Notes under the pieces: model-generated
What the model was told of the DNA's origin: nothing
The model's input: only the letters and a program-made list of their open reading frames with translations
Database searches by the model: none
Program-made: the position numbers and the translations under genes
Assembly: GCF_024586455.1 (NCBI RefSeq)
Contig: NC_065919.1
Location: 8,035,368 to 8,099,367, forward strand
DNA length: 64,000 nucleotides
From: Bactrocera neohumeralis
Taxonomy: Eukaryota; Arthropoda; Insecta; Diptera; Tephritidae
Direction of reading: 5' to 3'
Part shown: in pieces, positions 1 to 13,211 of the stretch
Position numbering within the stretch: position 1 is the first letter of the stretch
Layout of the letters: the number at the start of each line of letters is the position of its first letter

Positions 1-2160
1 CGCAAGGCAAGTGAAAAGCGAATGGGAAGCGCAAACATGAAATTCACTCAATAAAACCAAAATTGGAGTGAAGTGAAATACCCTTGAAGGCAACGAAAAC
101 GAGAAAAATACACACAGAGGAAAATAAATAAAATGATAAACAAAATATGAAAAGTCAAATAACGAGCGTGTGGGGGTGCGTATGTACAGATGCGTTGGTG
201 TGCAACGTTGCATTGAATTGCCAGCGGCAACTATAGCACTGCAATTTTACATTGAGATTGGAGCATATTTCATATGCGTTGATGCAATTCAATGATTTCT
301 GACAGATTTTTATCTCGAGCTTTATTTACTTACAATTTTAAAAGAAAAACAACAACAAAAGGAGTTTGTGGCATGCAGCAAAAATCTTACAAAATTGTAT
401 AAGTTAATACAGTTTTGTTTACCCAAACATAAACAGAAATTGTATTGCAAAGGACAACGGGGCGTATACGCAACAAAAAGTACTCGGCATTGCCACGATA
501 GATTCGCTGTGCCGCAAGAATTGTACTCACTTCAATCCAATTAGAATGCGTTTTTTACACAAACTTCAGCAAATAATTCTTCGCAAATAGCATTTATTTG
601 CAAACTTTGAATTGCGCAACAGCAAAGAAGGAGAAGAAGAAAATACTACCGCTTCATTTACTTCACAACTGAGTAGGAAATAAGAAACCACTAGAAATTT
701 ATGATAAATGCATTAAAGTTTGCCATTCATTGGTACATTAATTTCGATTTTTACTATGGTCATTAAGTGCATCGATTGCATGCGCGTGGTTGAATGCATT
801 CTCTGGAGTGGCTTGCCTGAAGAAAGCTTTCGCCGCCAGCAGCGCAACCAACTAATAACGAGCGCCAGCACTCAAACTTTGCGCTCATGCAATCCATTTA
901 ATTTACTATATGCTACTTATAAGCGCAACCTCTCTCCACCCCCCACCACCGTCAGCTGCCACAGCGCATAATAACATTTCAGCTTGCCCAAAAAAAAATA
1001 TAACAAATAAATAGCCCACTGCTGCCGGGCGTGCTCTTTATAAGCCATGTGCCCACGCTGTTGCCGCTGCCCCACTTCCCCTCGACAACTACATATACAT
1101 ATCGATTTTTATACATCCTCGTTTTTGTGCGCACCTTTTGTGTGCGACGATTGTGTGCCACGAACTGTGTTGTGCTGAATAGAGGCAGGCGCTTGTTCTT
1201 GCGTTACCTGCCTTTCAAATAGCCTTCGGCATGCAAGCGAGCTTTTGGCGCTGCACTAGCAGCCCTACTTCTTATTCACTACTCATATAGTGTAAGCGCC
1301 TAAAAGCATGCCATATAATTTACTATACATGTGTAGTAACGCACCCAAAAAGCAGCACGAAGCGAGCAGCAGCGCGGTGCTAGTGTACTGAAATAGAAAC
1401 GCAAAAAGCACATTAAAATGTGGGGAAAAAACACGCAGTACTTTGGTTGATCCTTTTACATTGCGTGCCGGCTGAGTGGCGCCTTTTAATTTTATGTTTC
1501 TCTCATTTTTTCGCTTTCTGCGGTGCATGCTTCATTAAGCTTATTTCAGTTGAGTTTGTTAGTTCTCGGCAACCTTTTTAAGGATTATAAATTCATTTTG
1601 TCGGTTTACCATTTCTACAGTGTTTTCCTTTGAAGTTGGCTTTAATATGACATTTGTTGATTTGGCATCAATGCAGAGCTCAAGAAAAGAGATAAATGTC
1701 AGCTTAAGAAGTAAAACAGCTCATTTCAGGAGCTGATAATATTTACAAGTGCTACATATGCTTTTAAAACTTGGAAATTTGGCTTTTGTAGAAATCTCTT
1801 TCAGCCAAAAATTACTATTTTGATAAGAAACCAAAAATATTTCTTAAAATGTAGCATTTAATTTAAAGGCTTCGTGAAAATAATAAAAACTTGGCGACTG
1901 CAGTTCGATAATTGCTTAAAAAATATGGTCGGAATAGTGTTTTAACTTCGTGAACTGTGCAGATTAATTGAAATGGCAGCAAATTTAAATTTTCCGTTAA
2001 TTTTGGGACACCCTGTATTACATGGTATTTTTAACTTTTCATACTTTTGCAGTTTTATACTCCATTTTTAAATATATAAATTAAAATCTTGTACAATTTT
2101 TTCCTGTTCGTTTCCTCCAACACTTAAGCTTGCCGCACATTTCGTTTAATTTTGTCCAGC
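1..2160. other. AT-rich non-coding DNA, probably cpo intron
   Basis: No gene, RNA gene or recognisable element is seen. Short open frames on both strands have no known motif and no coding-like composition. A few A-rich and TG-rich low-complexity runs occur. Confidence 0.5.
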
Positions 2161-2169
2161 TTGCAGTTT

Positions 2170-3000
2170 ATGGTTGGCAACTCTGCTCCAATAATTATTC
2201 AAATTGTAAGCCCACAGCATACTTTGCGGTAGTGCTGCTTCAACAATTTACGTTCAAATATACTGCTTAATATTTTATTTTTTCGACATGTGGCAACTCT
2301 GTTGTTACATATATAAAAATAAAAATATTTCCAATTACTTTAATGCAGACTTTTCAGAGCTTTTCGTTTTCAGAACATATGCCAAAAAAAAATTATGTTC
2401 AAACGTCCAAACTTTATCTTAGATTTTCCCAATGATTCATTTGCGTAGAAACTATTATAATATCTCAATTTTACTATATTTAATCTTTTTTGTTAAAAGG
2501 CAACTCTATGTGTAAAAATATATAATTTAAAATATTTTCAATTACTTTAATGCAAGTCTTTTCAGAACTTATCATGCTTGAGGTTTATTTGGTAGGGCTA
2601 ATATGAGTTTTAATTCAAATAATGTTGGCAACTCTGCCAAAAAAATTATATTACAAACCTACAAACTTTATTTTTAATTTTTTTAATGATTCCTGTTCGC
2701 ATAGTTACTATTATAATATCTCAATTCTATATTTTTTTAAAGCTGGCAACTCTATATTCACAAAAAAATATATGTAAATTAAAACATTTTAAATTACTTT
2801 AATGTAAGTCTTGTTAGAGCTTTCTTGTTTGAGGTGTGTTTTGCATAATTATTTTCAGCTTTAATTCATCAAACCTTGGCAACTCTGCACTAAAAAGTTG
2901 CTAAATTGCAGATTTTCATACTGGACATTACTTTGTTTCAGTGAATAATTTTTCGATAAATACCGCAATGTCTTAAGTCGAAAGTTGGCAACACTATACC
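2170..3000. repeat. degenerate tandem repeat with GGCAACTCT boxes
   Basis: The box GGCAACTCT occurs at 2175, 2292, 2499, 2627, 2745 and 2879, with a variant (GGCAACACT) at 2987. The sequence between boxes is also repeated: ATTACTTTAATGCA-type segments after 2292, 2499 and 2745, and TATTATAATATCTCAATT segments before 2499 and 2745. The spacing of equivalent boxes is 207, 246 and 252 bp. This suggests about three diverged copies of a unit near 250 bp that carries two boxes. No coding capacity is seen. Confidence 0.75.
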
Positions 3001-6000
3001 ACAATGTGACTAATCATGTTTTGCTGGCATATTTTAAAAACTTTCATAAATATTTAAGTCTTAACTGGAGTTTACAAAATAACTTGAAATACAAATCACA
3101 GATCCTCAAATTTCTTTACGTAAATGAAACATTTTCACCTTAAAGTGACACATTTAAGTCTGTCTTTTCTACCAATATTCTTCTAATGGCATTGTTGTTA
3201 TTTTTAACTTATGCACGCACAAAAGCACAAAGTCAGTAAGCAAGTTTAAAGGACATGTAATTGCAATGTTGTGTCTCAAATTTAGGAATTTAAATTTATA
3301 TAGCAAGCGGATGTAAAATAAATCAAAAGTTATGCGACAGTTACATGAACAAATTTCGTTCGAAACAGTGAAATGATTTCAGGTATTTGAATTAGAGAAA
3401 TTAAAATTTAAGTCAAGGTATTGAATAAAAAGTTAATGGAGCATGCAGATTTTACATGTGACCTTGTCTTTTATTTATTTTTTATCTACACCCTTCTCGA
3501 CCCATAAATGCAACCATGAGCTGGGCTGCCAACTTGCCCTGCATTTTATCACCGCAGCCAGCTTGATTGACACAATGCTGCCGAGTGTTATTGAAAATGT
3601 TAAGCTTTTTTAACACTTGACATAAACATACAAACAAATAACAACGTTTTTGCATTAGCCGTTCTTTTTTACTCCTTCGTTTATATATGTATGTGTGTGT
3701 TTGTTTTTGTGTGAGGCAGTTGATAGCAGGTAAATATAAAGCATTTTGTTGCTTGAAGGAAAAGGTAACAGGAAGGTATTGCTTTTAGTTGTTTTTGGTT
3801 ATGCTGGTATATGCTTTGTATGTGTATATTTTTAAATTTTCATACACAATATATACATAAATACATATATAGCTACCTGATAATACCTTTCACTGTCACA
3901 CTTTCCCGGTGCCCTTATCAAACAAAGATTTTTAATTAATTATCTTTTACTTTACTTTATATCTCTCCCTTTGAGCATTGTGCTGTTTCAAATTTATACC
4001 TCTTTCAACACAACATATAAAATTAATATAAATTAAATATAAATTACACACATATATAAGTATATTTATGCATTCCTACAAACGTACATAACAATTTGTT
4101 TAAGTGTGTCCTGCCTAAACTACACCCTTTCTCAGTACTATTAAGGGTAGGACCCTTCTACGGCGTTAAAAGCAGCCAAAAAATTCAATTACCCACGCTT
4201 GCAGCGCTTTCAAATCAAATAAAAATGAAAAAAGGAATGCCGCCTGCAAACACGTTAACAACCGCCATTTCTTTTATTGTTGTAACTATAAAGTGCCACA
4301 CAATGGCGGCGCTATAATTGCGCTGCTCCTTTTTCACAACAGTAAATATCTTAAAGCTGTCAAATTTGCACGCGCAGCTCTATGGCTTCCTGAAAACGAA
4401 CATCTACAACAATACATTTACATCACACACACACACACACACACCTTTTGTCCTTTCAGGCAACAGCCGCGCGTTACGTGTTTCGTTGTTGCGGCGCAAA
4501 TTGATTGCGTGCGCCATTACTGTAGTTGTTCTTGTTGTTGCTGTTTTTGTTGCCGTTGTGCGCTTATAGTTTATTCGCTTTTGTTATTTTATTTGTTTGG
4601 CGATTTGTTTGACTTGCGTGTCAGTGATGACACAACAAGCGGACAGCAAACGACAAATACCCCAGCTATTATGTTTAAGGAAAGGGACGCACAAAAGTAA
4701 CAACAACAGCAATAACCACAACGCTGAGCAATGCAGCATAGCGTAGAGCAATCTAAGTACACACTTTCATTTCTTACACAATTTGGCAGAAGAAGTAGCT
4801 AACACATACTACTGTACTGAATAAGTTGTATACCCACACGACATGTTTATGTGTGTGATTTTATTATGTTTGCTTGTGCCGCGCATATGCTTATTTATTT
4901 ATGTATAAAATACAGCAATGCTGTTGAAATTTATTTACTTTGTCCAAGTAATGTGCCTACACGGGCAGCAACACTATTAAATGCGGTCATTTGCTTGCTG
5001 TAGCATACCTTAAGGCGCCATAACAGCAACATATTGAATGTGACAGTGTTAAAGTTTGGTTATGTTTTCATTTGCCTGCACATTTATTTATGCGTTCATG
5101 ACATGCAAGTTGCGAGGCCCACCAAAAAAAGAATAAACACACACACACACGCACACACAAACAAGAAACTTTTTGCTAAAGCTGTTCAAGGAAACTTAAT
5201 GCGTACTTTTCATGTTTAAACGAGGCCCCTCAGTTGCAAATAGGCAAGCGATTGTAGTTTCACATAAAATTTACTAGTGAATTTATAAATTCTATAGAAC
5301 TTTCCTTCAACGTAAGTTCCATATAAATTCGATGCTTTCATTAAAATAATAAATATTTGAACTGATTGTCAATTTAAATTAAAATCTATATTCTGAATTA
5401 GTATATTTGCACGAGGTACACTACCCCTTATAACTGCTATAAGAGATTGAATAGACTTCTGTGAAGTCCTAACTGCAATTAAGCTTGACAGTTGATATGT
5501 TTTATTTTTTGGCAATTTTGAGATTTCCACAAAATTGTAAGTATTTCGTCGCACTTAGTAGAAATATTTTTTATGATCTCATTTACAAACAAATTTCAAA
5601 TTATATTCTTATTCATTTAACTTAATTTTTAATAAAGCATAATCATCAATTTACTACCTCAGCTAATTGCAATCATTAACCACAGCGCTGTTCATTATTT
5701 TCTGTAATTTTTGTGTTAATTTATGGCACAGCAGGTTATGGCGTAGTTGCCGCTGACCCGCTGCGGATGCCACACTGGACCTACAAATCAGTAAAATCTA
5801 ACGACCAAAAGTGGAAGGGCGCGAAATAATGAAACTCACCATAATAAAAAACAACCAGTTTCACCACACCACGCTAATTCAGAGCACACATACACAGCCA
5901 CAAGAAGTGCACGTTATGGCAATCGCAGCGGCAGTCCACTGAAAATCTCATTTCACATATTTATCTCAAAGCAAACGCTGTGCCGCTTGAGCGAGTGTGG

Positions 6001-6480
6001 GAGAAAAGAATGCAACAATTGCATTATGGATAGTAAGGATGGTGTGAAATGATGTAAGGGACTACAGAAAATTGTTTAGATTTTCTGCTTTACCTACAGG
6101 GTTCTGAAAGCCATTAAAAACTCGAGCTAAAGCCCGTTAAATAAAAGTTGTCAAGAATTTTATTTCAACCGACTGATGTGCAAGACCACCGGAAAAGTTG
6201 CCATATTAAAACATGTAAGCAACTTCATAAAAATTAGAACATAATGAAGCAAGCGAAAAAGATATAGAAAATATTGTTTTTAGAAGCTATAATACCGTTC
6301 ACAGATACAGGGTTTCTTGGAAGCATTTCATTTCGAATCGTTCGTTTGTGAAATAACAAAGATATGATATAGTGATATTTGTAATGCTTATTCGGAGATT
6401 GAATTATTGAGTTAGACAATAATGCTTGCCAAATTTCATTAAAATATCTCGTCAAATGAAAAATTAATCCGCACAAGCAC
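3000..6480. other. non-coding DNA with short microsatellites
   Basis: No gene is seen. A (CA)n run lies at about 4423-4443 and a CA-rich run at about 5138-5158. The open frame at 4293-4700 is driven by the CA run and GTT-rich sequence and looks spurious. Confidence 0.5.
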
Positions 6481-6483
6481 TTA

Positions 6484-6660
6484 ATTCTGATCGTTCAGTT
6501 TGTATGACAGCTATATGCTATAGTAGTGTGTTATCGGCGGTTCTGACAAATTTATCAATTTCTTGGAAATTGAAGAAAGAGACGTGTGCAAAATTTCAGA
6601 TCAATCTCTTAAAAACTGAGCGGCTAATTCGTGTATGTACAGATGTACAAACAGTTGGAC
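6484..6660 (+). repeat. dispersed repeat, CAGCTATAT family, copy 1
   Basis: It starts with TGATCGTTCAGTTTGTATGA followed by CAGCTATATGCTATAGTAG, and continues into a segment with GTGTGCAAAATTTCAGATCA. The same order of blocks is seen at 15358-15790 and 32515-32960 on the same strand, and partly inverted at 12296-12530. The transposon class is not evident. Confidence 0.65.
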
Positions 6661-6769
6661 ATGGCTCATTGAAGTCAACTCTGCATGTCGATCATTTGTA
6701 TACATTGTAGAAGGTTTTCATAGCTTTTTACTGGGTGTTGCAAACTTCTTCTCATTCAAAATTTTCCTA

Positions 6770-7090
6770 TATCTTTATATATAAAAATTACGTGTCACGT
6801 TGTTTGTCCGCGTTGGACTCTTATACTACTGAACCGATTTTATCAAAATTTAGCACACTGTGTCCAGTTTGAAGCAACTTAGAAGATACGATAGTTAAAA
6901 CAATTCATAAATAACAAAAAATTACAGTGAAAGATTAATTAAATGGTCGCTTTTATTAAGCGGGCATATCCATTAACATATTGACCTGTCCCAAAATTTT
7001 TTGTTATTTATTAAATGTAATCTATTAAGCGAACAACGCTAAAAACTAGAGGGAAATGCTGGTTCATTAGTGCCTGTTTATGGAAGATTT
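6770..7090 (+). repeat. dispersed repeat with TTTGTCCGCGTTG, copy 1
   Basis: The block begins ATCTTTATATATAAAAAT and includes TTTGTCCGCGTTGGACTC and ACTACTGAACCGATTTTA. It continues through AGTGAAAG...ATTAAATGG and ATTAAGCGGGCAT. A second copy with the same block order lies at 40874-41060 and lacks about 40 bp of the middle. No protein is encoded and the class is unknown. Confidence 0.7.
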
Positions 7091-9100
7091 CACTGTATAT
7101 ATTTCTAAAATATAATACAATTGAACTCAAACTTCTATAACTCAAAGATCCCTATAACTTGAACTCTTTAAATAGCAATAGAAGTCAAATTACATACAAA
7201 TATCCTGCCATAACTTGAAGTGTTTTTGTGTATTATGGTGATTCGAGTTAGGAAAGCTCGACTGTAATTATAATTTTCAGTGAAATGCCAAATCTTAAAT
7301 GTCATTTCCTCAATGTCTGTTTAGCAGTCATTTGCCAGTTAAGTTCTGATGGGCTTAAACAAGATTCCTTCTTTCGGCAAAGAACGTTTTTTAAATAGAA
7401 CTGACAGATGCTGTTAACATAACTGAGAAAACAGCCTTAAATTCGTTACTTTTTCCATTAACATTTATTTGTATGAACATATTCAAAATTAAACCTCAAG
7501 TACAATCTCCTGGATTCTTATACCGTCAAAAACGATTTCGCCTTTATTCGTAAATGAAATTTTCACTGTAATGAATAGTTTATTATGTATATGAATAATA
7601 GTATAAAATGTATACCACAGCAACACGTGGCCAGATCTATTAGTTTTCCTACATATTCAAGTGGGGATTCAGATTACTCAATTAAAGGACCAAAACCTTT
7701 ATGAGGAATATTCTTCGATCTCTTCTTAACGCATGACCTCTAAACGTGAATGTTAAAGGACATTAATAAACTTATTCTCCCTTCGTTAAAGTAGTTGTAC
7801 ACCTCTTACAGTACTGATTTATTATTACCTTGTTGTTTTCAACGCGCAGATGAGAGGCCTTAATGCACTGACCATAAAATAAGAATTAAAATTAAAGTCT
7901 TAAGGATAAAAACTAGACTATCTCATGCAGTCATATGTAGACAAGTGCCACTGTTAAATTCGTATATGCTCATTAGAGGCGCATTTATTCTCGATTGTTA
8001 CAATTTTACAGCTACAGAAAGAATGTCATTCGTTCTTTCAGTGCGTCTGTTTTGCAACACATATAAGACCATATACCATAACACGTGCAACACTTAATTT
8101 GCAAGGAAACATATTTCACGCATCAGTAAAAGCACAATTGAAAGTGCAGCGAACGCCACATATTCACACGTATTTACAAGCGCGCAGTTGTGTTTGTGTG
8201 TGAAAGCGCTGCATGCTGCATAGACAGTCAGTCAAGCAAGCGTCTGACATGGACTAAAGCAGCAATGCCAACACTAAAAACAAACAAAAGCCAATGCTAA
8301 CAAACGTTAGATACACACACTCGAATCGCGCTCACTAACACATACAAAGATATATGTATATATATATTTGTACAATGAAACACATACACCTGCATGACAG
8401 GACTTAAGCATTTGATATAGAAGCATATAGCTATGAGTGACACATACTGCATGCAATGCACAAAGGCAACAAAAACGGGCAAGGCTGCGCACTGCTATTC
8501 ATCTGTCGAAGAGCCAAATAGAGATAGAAGGATGTGTGCATGCACTGACAAAAAGAAATGCGTTTTGTTTTTTTACAAAGCGTATAAAAAGCTTAAGCTG
8601 CAGAAGTGGGGGGAGTGCAAAGTTGGATGCAGGGATGGGATAAGATTTTGATTTTGCGCTTAGTGAGTGGCAGTGGGTTGATGGAAGTTGCATAAATGCG
8701 GCTGCACAAATATTGTCTTGTCAAGATGCCAATGCTGCGAATTGTAATAGCATGAGAATTGAAAGCGGCCGACTTGAATGTGGGAGAGCATACTTGTGTA
8801 AGTGTTGTAGATGCCACTAGGAAATGAATGACCAAACCAGTTATTTCGAGATAATGAGTTGTGGGGAGAAATTGTCTTCTCTGAATAAATCATATAAATT
8901 TGTCTAATGTGGAAATATATAAATATTTTAGCTCGAGATATTTTCTAATCGAATTTAAATTAAATATTGCTTAAATAACAAAAAGTCAGTTGAAATTATT
9001 AATAAAATATTTGAAAACTTAATTATCTGCATTAATAATCGATTAAATCGAAAGTATTAAATCCTTTTTTTTTAATTTAAATTTAAATACTACAAAAATT
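7090..9100. other. non-coding DNA, nothing recognised
   Basis: AT-rich sequence with no supported gene. The short frames on both strands at 8.3-8.9 kb overlap each other and have no known motif. Confidence 0.5.
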
Positions 9101-9103
9101 ACC

Positions 9104-9610
9104 ACCAGGTGGCAACCATAAAAAAAACTATATTTTCAAATTGAATTAAAACCAGGTGGCAATCATAAAAAAACATATTTTCAAATTCAATTACCTGCAT
9201 AAATTTGTGATTAAGCAGAGAATAATTATTTATTTTATTACCATTTAAGTTCAAATACAAACAAAAATTATAACCAAGTTGTGTTTAAGTAGAGAATAAT
9301 TATTTATTTTATTATCATTTAAGTTGAAATACAAACAAAAATTTCAACCAGGTCGCAACCATAAAAAACTCATATTTCCAAATGTAATTACCTGCATAAA
9401 TTTGTGATTAAGCAGAGAATAATTATTTATTTTATTACCATTTAAGTTCAAATACAAACAAAAATTATAACCAGGTGGCAACCATAAAATAACATATATT
9501 CAAATTCAATTACCTGCTTAAATTTGTGTTTAAATAGAGAATAACAACTTATTTTATTTCAATTTAAATTTAAATAAAAATTATAACCAGGTGGCAACTA
9601 TAAAAAAACT
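9104..9610. repeat. tandem repeat, unit about 122 bp
   Basis: Units are marked by ACCAGGTGGCAACCAT or close variants at 9104, 9151, 9273, 9347, 9470 and 9586. The intervals are 47, 122, 74, 123 and 116 bp, so full units are 116-123 bp and two units are shortened. Each full unit also carries AATTACCTGCATAAATTTG, GAGAATAATTATTTATTTTA and CAAATACAAACAAAAAT-type blocks in the same order. Confidence 0.85.
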
Positions 9611-12290
9611 ACTTTTGTTTCCTCTATTATTTCATTAGAGACAAACATTTCAAAACTACCGCAACCGCAACAAAACAAATACAACTGGTGACCAAACAAC
9701 TAGTTAGGAACTGGTATGGTATGCTAGTGCACGCAAATCGACTTCCGCAGAAGTCATTATCGCTCAAATATACTCGAAATTATCATTTTACATTTGCTTT
9801 ACGCCGAAAAATTTTAAATTTAATTCGAAGGAAGTTCGTTTCCATATAGGGTTACATGCATTAACTTACACCCATATATACACACGAATGCCCGCTTGCA
9901 TAACTGTGTAAAAATAGCGTGTTTACACTTTAGAGCATACACTTGCTAGTTTGTTTATGTTTTCTTTGGCCACCAACGCTTAACGCAGCAACTCGCTTGC
10001 CACAACGCTCTAAGCGCCTTAAAGTATGCTATAGTTACTGGCTCGGCGTATTTGCTGTATAAACAGAGCCATTTTAAAGTACATAAATGTTGAAGAGGCG
10101 GCAAAATCGTCTGTTAGCTCAAACCCATGTGCGTATATGTGCAAAAAATATATAGGTGTGCATGTGTGTACGTTGGTGTGCGCGTTTTTATGGTTATTGT
10201 GTTAGAGGCGTCGCTGCGGCTGAGTGTTGCAACGACTACAAGTACAATTTTGAAACACCACTACTGTTGCAGCTGCACTTTACCGTGCTAAGCGCTGTGT
10301 AGGTTGAAAGTATTGATTGACATGTGTGCAAAGCTTTGCGACCGAATGCTGCGCACTGCTTTCTTTACAATTGTAGAAACTGAATGATGTGTGAGTTAGG
10401 TTGTTCAACAACTATTACTGTGTAAGTGTATGTGTGTGTGTGTATTTCACTTTCGCTTTAGAATTATGATGTGGGTTAATGAGGTTATTTCAAGTGGAAA
10501 TTTATGCATGTACTCAAGAATCTCTTACTTTGCTCAAACAAATACATCGGCGTGCATGCCGCATTGAGTTGCTGCAAAAATATGCATAAGTGTTGAAGGA
10601 AATGCGAAAATTAAAATTTGTACTTATGCATATAGTATTTTTGTTGAATGTGTACGCAAATATGTAATGTAGGTGCATTTCTTACTCGCTTTCAGCCAAA
10701 AGTTGTACCTAAACTGCTTCCAACTTCAATAGAAGCCACTTAGTTATTATGCATATATGAGTGTCATGCACAGAAGCGAAATTTTCCCTAAAAATATACT
10801 GTTCGAATGTGTAAAAAGTATAATTCAGCACTTTTTTTCAATATGGCTACCGCTTGCTTGTATAAATCAATGCCTGCCCGGCAGCGTATTAAAAATTCAT
10901 AAAGAGCTTAAATGAAAATGTTGCAAGATTGAAGTGAAAATATAAAGGGTCGCTACGCGTGCAACGCCAGCACATGCTGAACACAAACACAGGCATGCAT
11001 AAAATAACACAGCGGCTGAAAATCAGAGGAGAGTGCAGCGCAGTGACATATGTGACTTGGCAGTAAAGCTGAGCTGTAGGAGGTAATACCCAAAATGTAT
11101 ATGTATGTATGTGTGCGTGTGCGCATACATGCGCGCCAATTGTCAAAGGTAACGAGGGTAAGTGAGGCAATAGCAAGAGCCTAGTAAAATATTTACGTAC
11201 AATCAACCTCTGTCATACTTTTTTAATTGACTAACTTATTCATGCTCATGCTGAAAGTACAGAGTGTGGCACCCGCATATGAGCGTCGATACAGTTAAAC
11301 ACACATAAGTGTATACAAAAGCATATTAACATGCATATATGGCATACATATGTATGTATATACATATATATATGTATGTATGTATATGTATGGTGTTGTC
11401 ATATTTTGCTATCGCTGATTGACTGCCCAAACGGTCAATATCGCATGAACGAGTTGAAAGGCTGCATACAACAAATGCAAAAAGTTGCAAAAAGAAACGA
11501 GATGCCAAAACAAACAATAAGGGTATTGAAAGTGACAGCAAGAGGATATGCACTTGATGTAAGCGGTCGCGCAAACAATCACACTTGCATGCTCGAAACT
11601 CGAATATGCTCAATGCATATATTGGCAGATTTGCGAAAGCAGGGCACCGTGAGTGCTACTTGAAAGCAAAAAAAAAGAGAAAAAATTAAAAGGAAAAACA
11701 ATAAAATTTTAAGTTCATGTAAAAAAAATTCAAATTAAGTCGCATAATATACATTTTAGTGTGTGTGTGTGTGCTGCATGCGCCTTGGGCTAAAGCAAGC
11801 AAACAGGGAAAACAAAAAGCGGTGGGAAATGCCGAGCATATGCGGAGCAAGTGCGCAAAGGATAATGGGCAACAGCAAACAGTGCATGGAGTGTTTGCGC
11901 ACAAGCACTTGTGGTTAAGGGAAGCATTAAAGAGGCTACACCGGTCTTCTGTCTGCTCAACAATCACTTCACTTCCAGCATTTGCTTTGTTTTTCAATAC
12001 CTTTTCTCACTTTCATACGGCTCGTCGCATTTGCTTGATTACATAATTGTAAGTATATTGGGTAGAAGGAAGAAAGTTGAAATGAAAGTAAAAGTTCCGA
12101 GAAACCCTACGCGAGTTCAAAAAATGAAGCATTAAACAAGTTAAGGCAAAAGAGAAATATTAACAGAAATTAAGTTCGAAACAGTATGAGTAAGAGTGCA
12201 AAAAATTTTGGCGTAGCAAGAATGGGAAGCGATTAACGGTGAAATCTTCACGAAACTTGACGTGAATTCTGGGCTAAGGAAATAATGCAA
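9610..12290. other. non-coding DNA with TG- and TATG-rich runs
   Basis: No gene is supported. A TATG/TATA-rich microsatellite lies around 11338-11392 and TG runs around 10430 and 11760. The overlapping frames at 10.9-12.1 kb on both strands follow these runs and the general composition. Confidence 0.5.
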
Positions 12291-12295
12291 TATCC

Positions 12296-12530
12296 GAAGA
12301 ATTTATACAGCTTGGATCGCTAAAGCATATAGCTGCCACACAAACTGAAGAATCTGAATCAAGTACTTGTATGGAAAATTCTTTCATTTGTTAAGATATC
12401 TGCATGATATTCGACGTGGGTCATTGCCTTAGACTACGGTTTAATCTCCAAAGATTTTGTACAGGCTGGATCACCAAAGCATATACTAGCTGTCATACAC
12501 ACAGACCGATCAAAATCAATTTCTTGTTAG
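12296..12530 (-). repeat. dispersed repeat, CAGCTATAT family, inverted copy
   Basis: On the minus strand it shows two units. One contains GGTCTGTGTGTATGACAGCT and TATGCTTTGGTGATCC. The other contains TTCAGTTTGTGTGGCAGCT and ATATGCTTTAGCGATCC. These match the unit at 6484, 15358 and 32663 in opposite orientation. Confidence 0.6.
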
Positions 12531-12579
12531 CAATCTTTTGTTTTTGTAAAGTGTACTATATATAAGTATATAAAGTGTT

Positions 12580-12972
12580 TTTTCTTTTATTTAATTTAAT
12601 TTAATTTAATGTAATTTTATTTTATTTTGTTTCATTTTTTTATTTTATTTTACTTTATATTACTTTATTTTATTTTATTTTATTTTATTTAATTTAATTT
12701 AATTTAATTTAATTTTATTTTATTTTATTTTATTTATTTTTTTATTTTAATTTTATTTTATTTTATTTTATTTTATTTTATTTTATTTTATTTTATTTTA
12801 TTTTATTTTATTTTATTTTATTTCATTTTATTTTATTTTATTTTATTTTGTTTTATTTTTATTTTATTTTATTTTATTTTATTTTATTTTATTTTATTTC
12901 ATTTTATTTTATTTTATTTTGTTTTATTTTATTTCATTTTATTTTATTTTATTTAATTTTATTTTATTTTAT
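12580..12972. repeat. TTTTA/TTTAA pentanucleotide array
   Basis: There are about 390 bp of nearly pure ATTTT-type pentamers with scattered single changes (TTTCA, TTTGT, TTTAA). The open frame made only of Phe, Tyr, Leu and Ile is a by-product of the repeat. The array resumes at 13212 beyond an inserted segment. Confidence 0.9.
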
Positions 12973-13211
12973 GGGTAAGACTGAGCTCAGGCCTTCAGGC
13001 TCACTCAGGAGCGAGAACTGCACGCTGGTGCGCAGATGTAAATCTCTCAATGCGAAAAAAGGAACGCCACCCTGAAGTAATACAAATGCGATCTCAGGGT
13101 GGGTAACGGTTCCTTAGACGGGGGGGGTTTTTAGTAACCTGCAAGTGGCACATACCGCTGCTGTGACGATAGCATGGATGCTGCGGAAGGCATTTTCCAC
13201 CCCCTCATCCG
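12973..13211 (+). mobile_element. probable 5'-truncated retroposon with A tail
   Basis: This GC-richer segment of about 240 bp sits abruptly inside the pentamer array and ends CCCCTCATCCGC followed by 11 A. A poly(A) end, no open frame and a sharp 5' break are what a truncated non-LTR retroposon or SINE looks like. I do not recognise the family. The flanking sequence on both sides is the same TTTTA repeat, so a target duplication cannot be judged. Confidence 0.5.

Noticed and set aside
4293..4700. 135-residue frame with Thr-His repeats and Cys-rich part
   Set aside because: It is generated by a CA microsatellite and GTT-rich sequence; no domain or splice context.
12848..13075. Hydrophobic Phe/Tyr/Leu frame that could look like a membrane protein
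   Set aside because: It is a direct translation of the TTTTA pentamer array.
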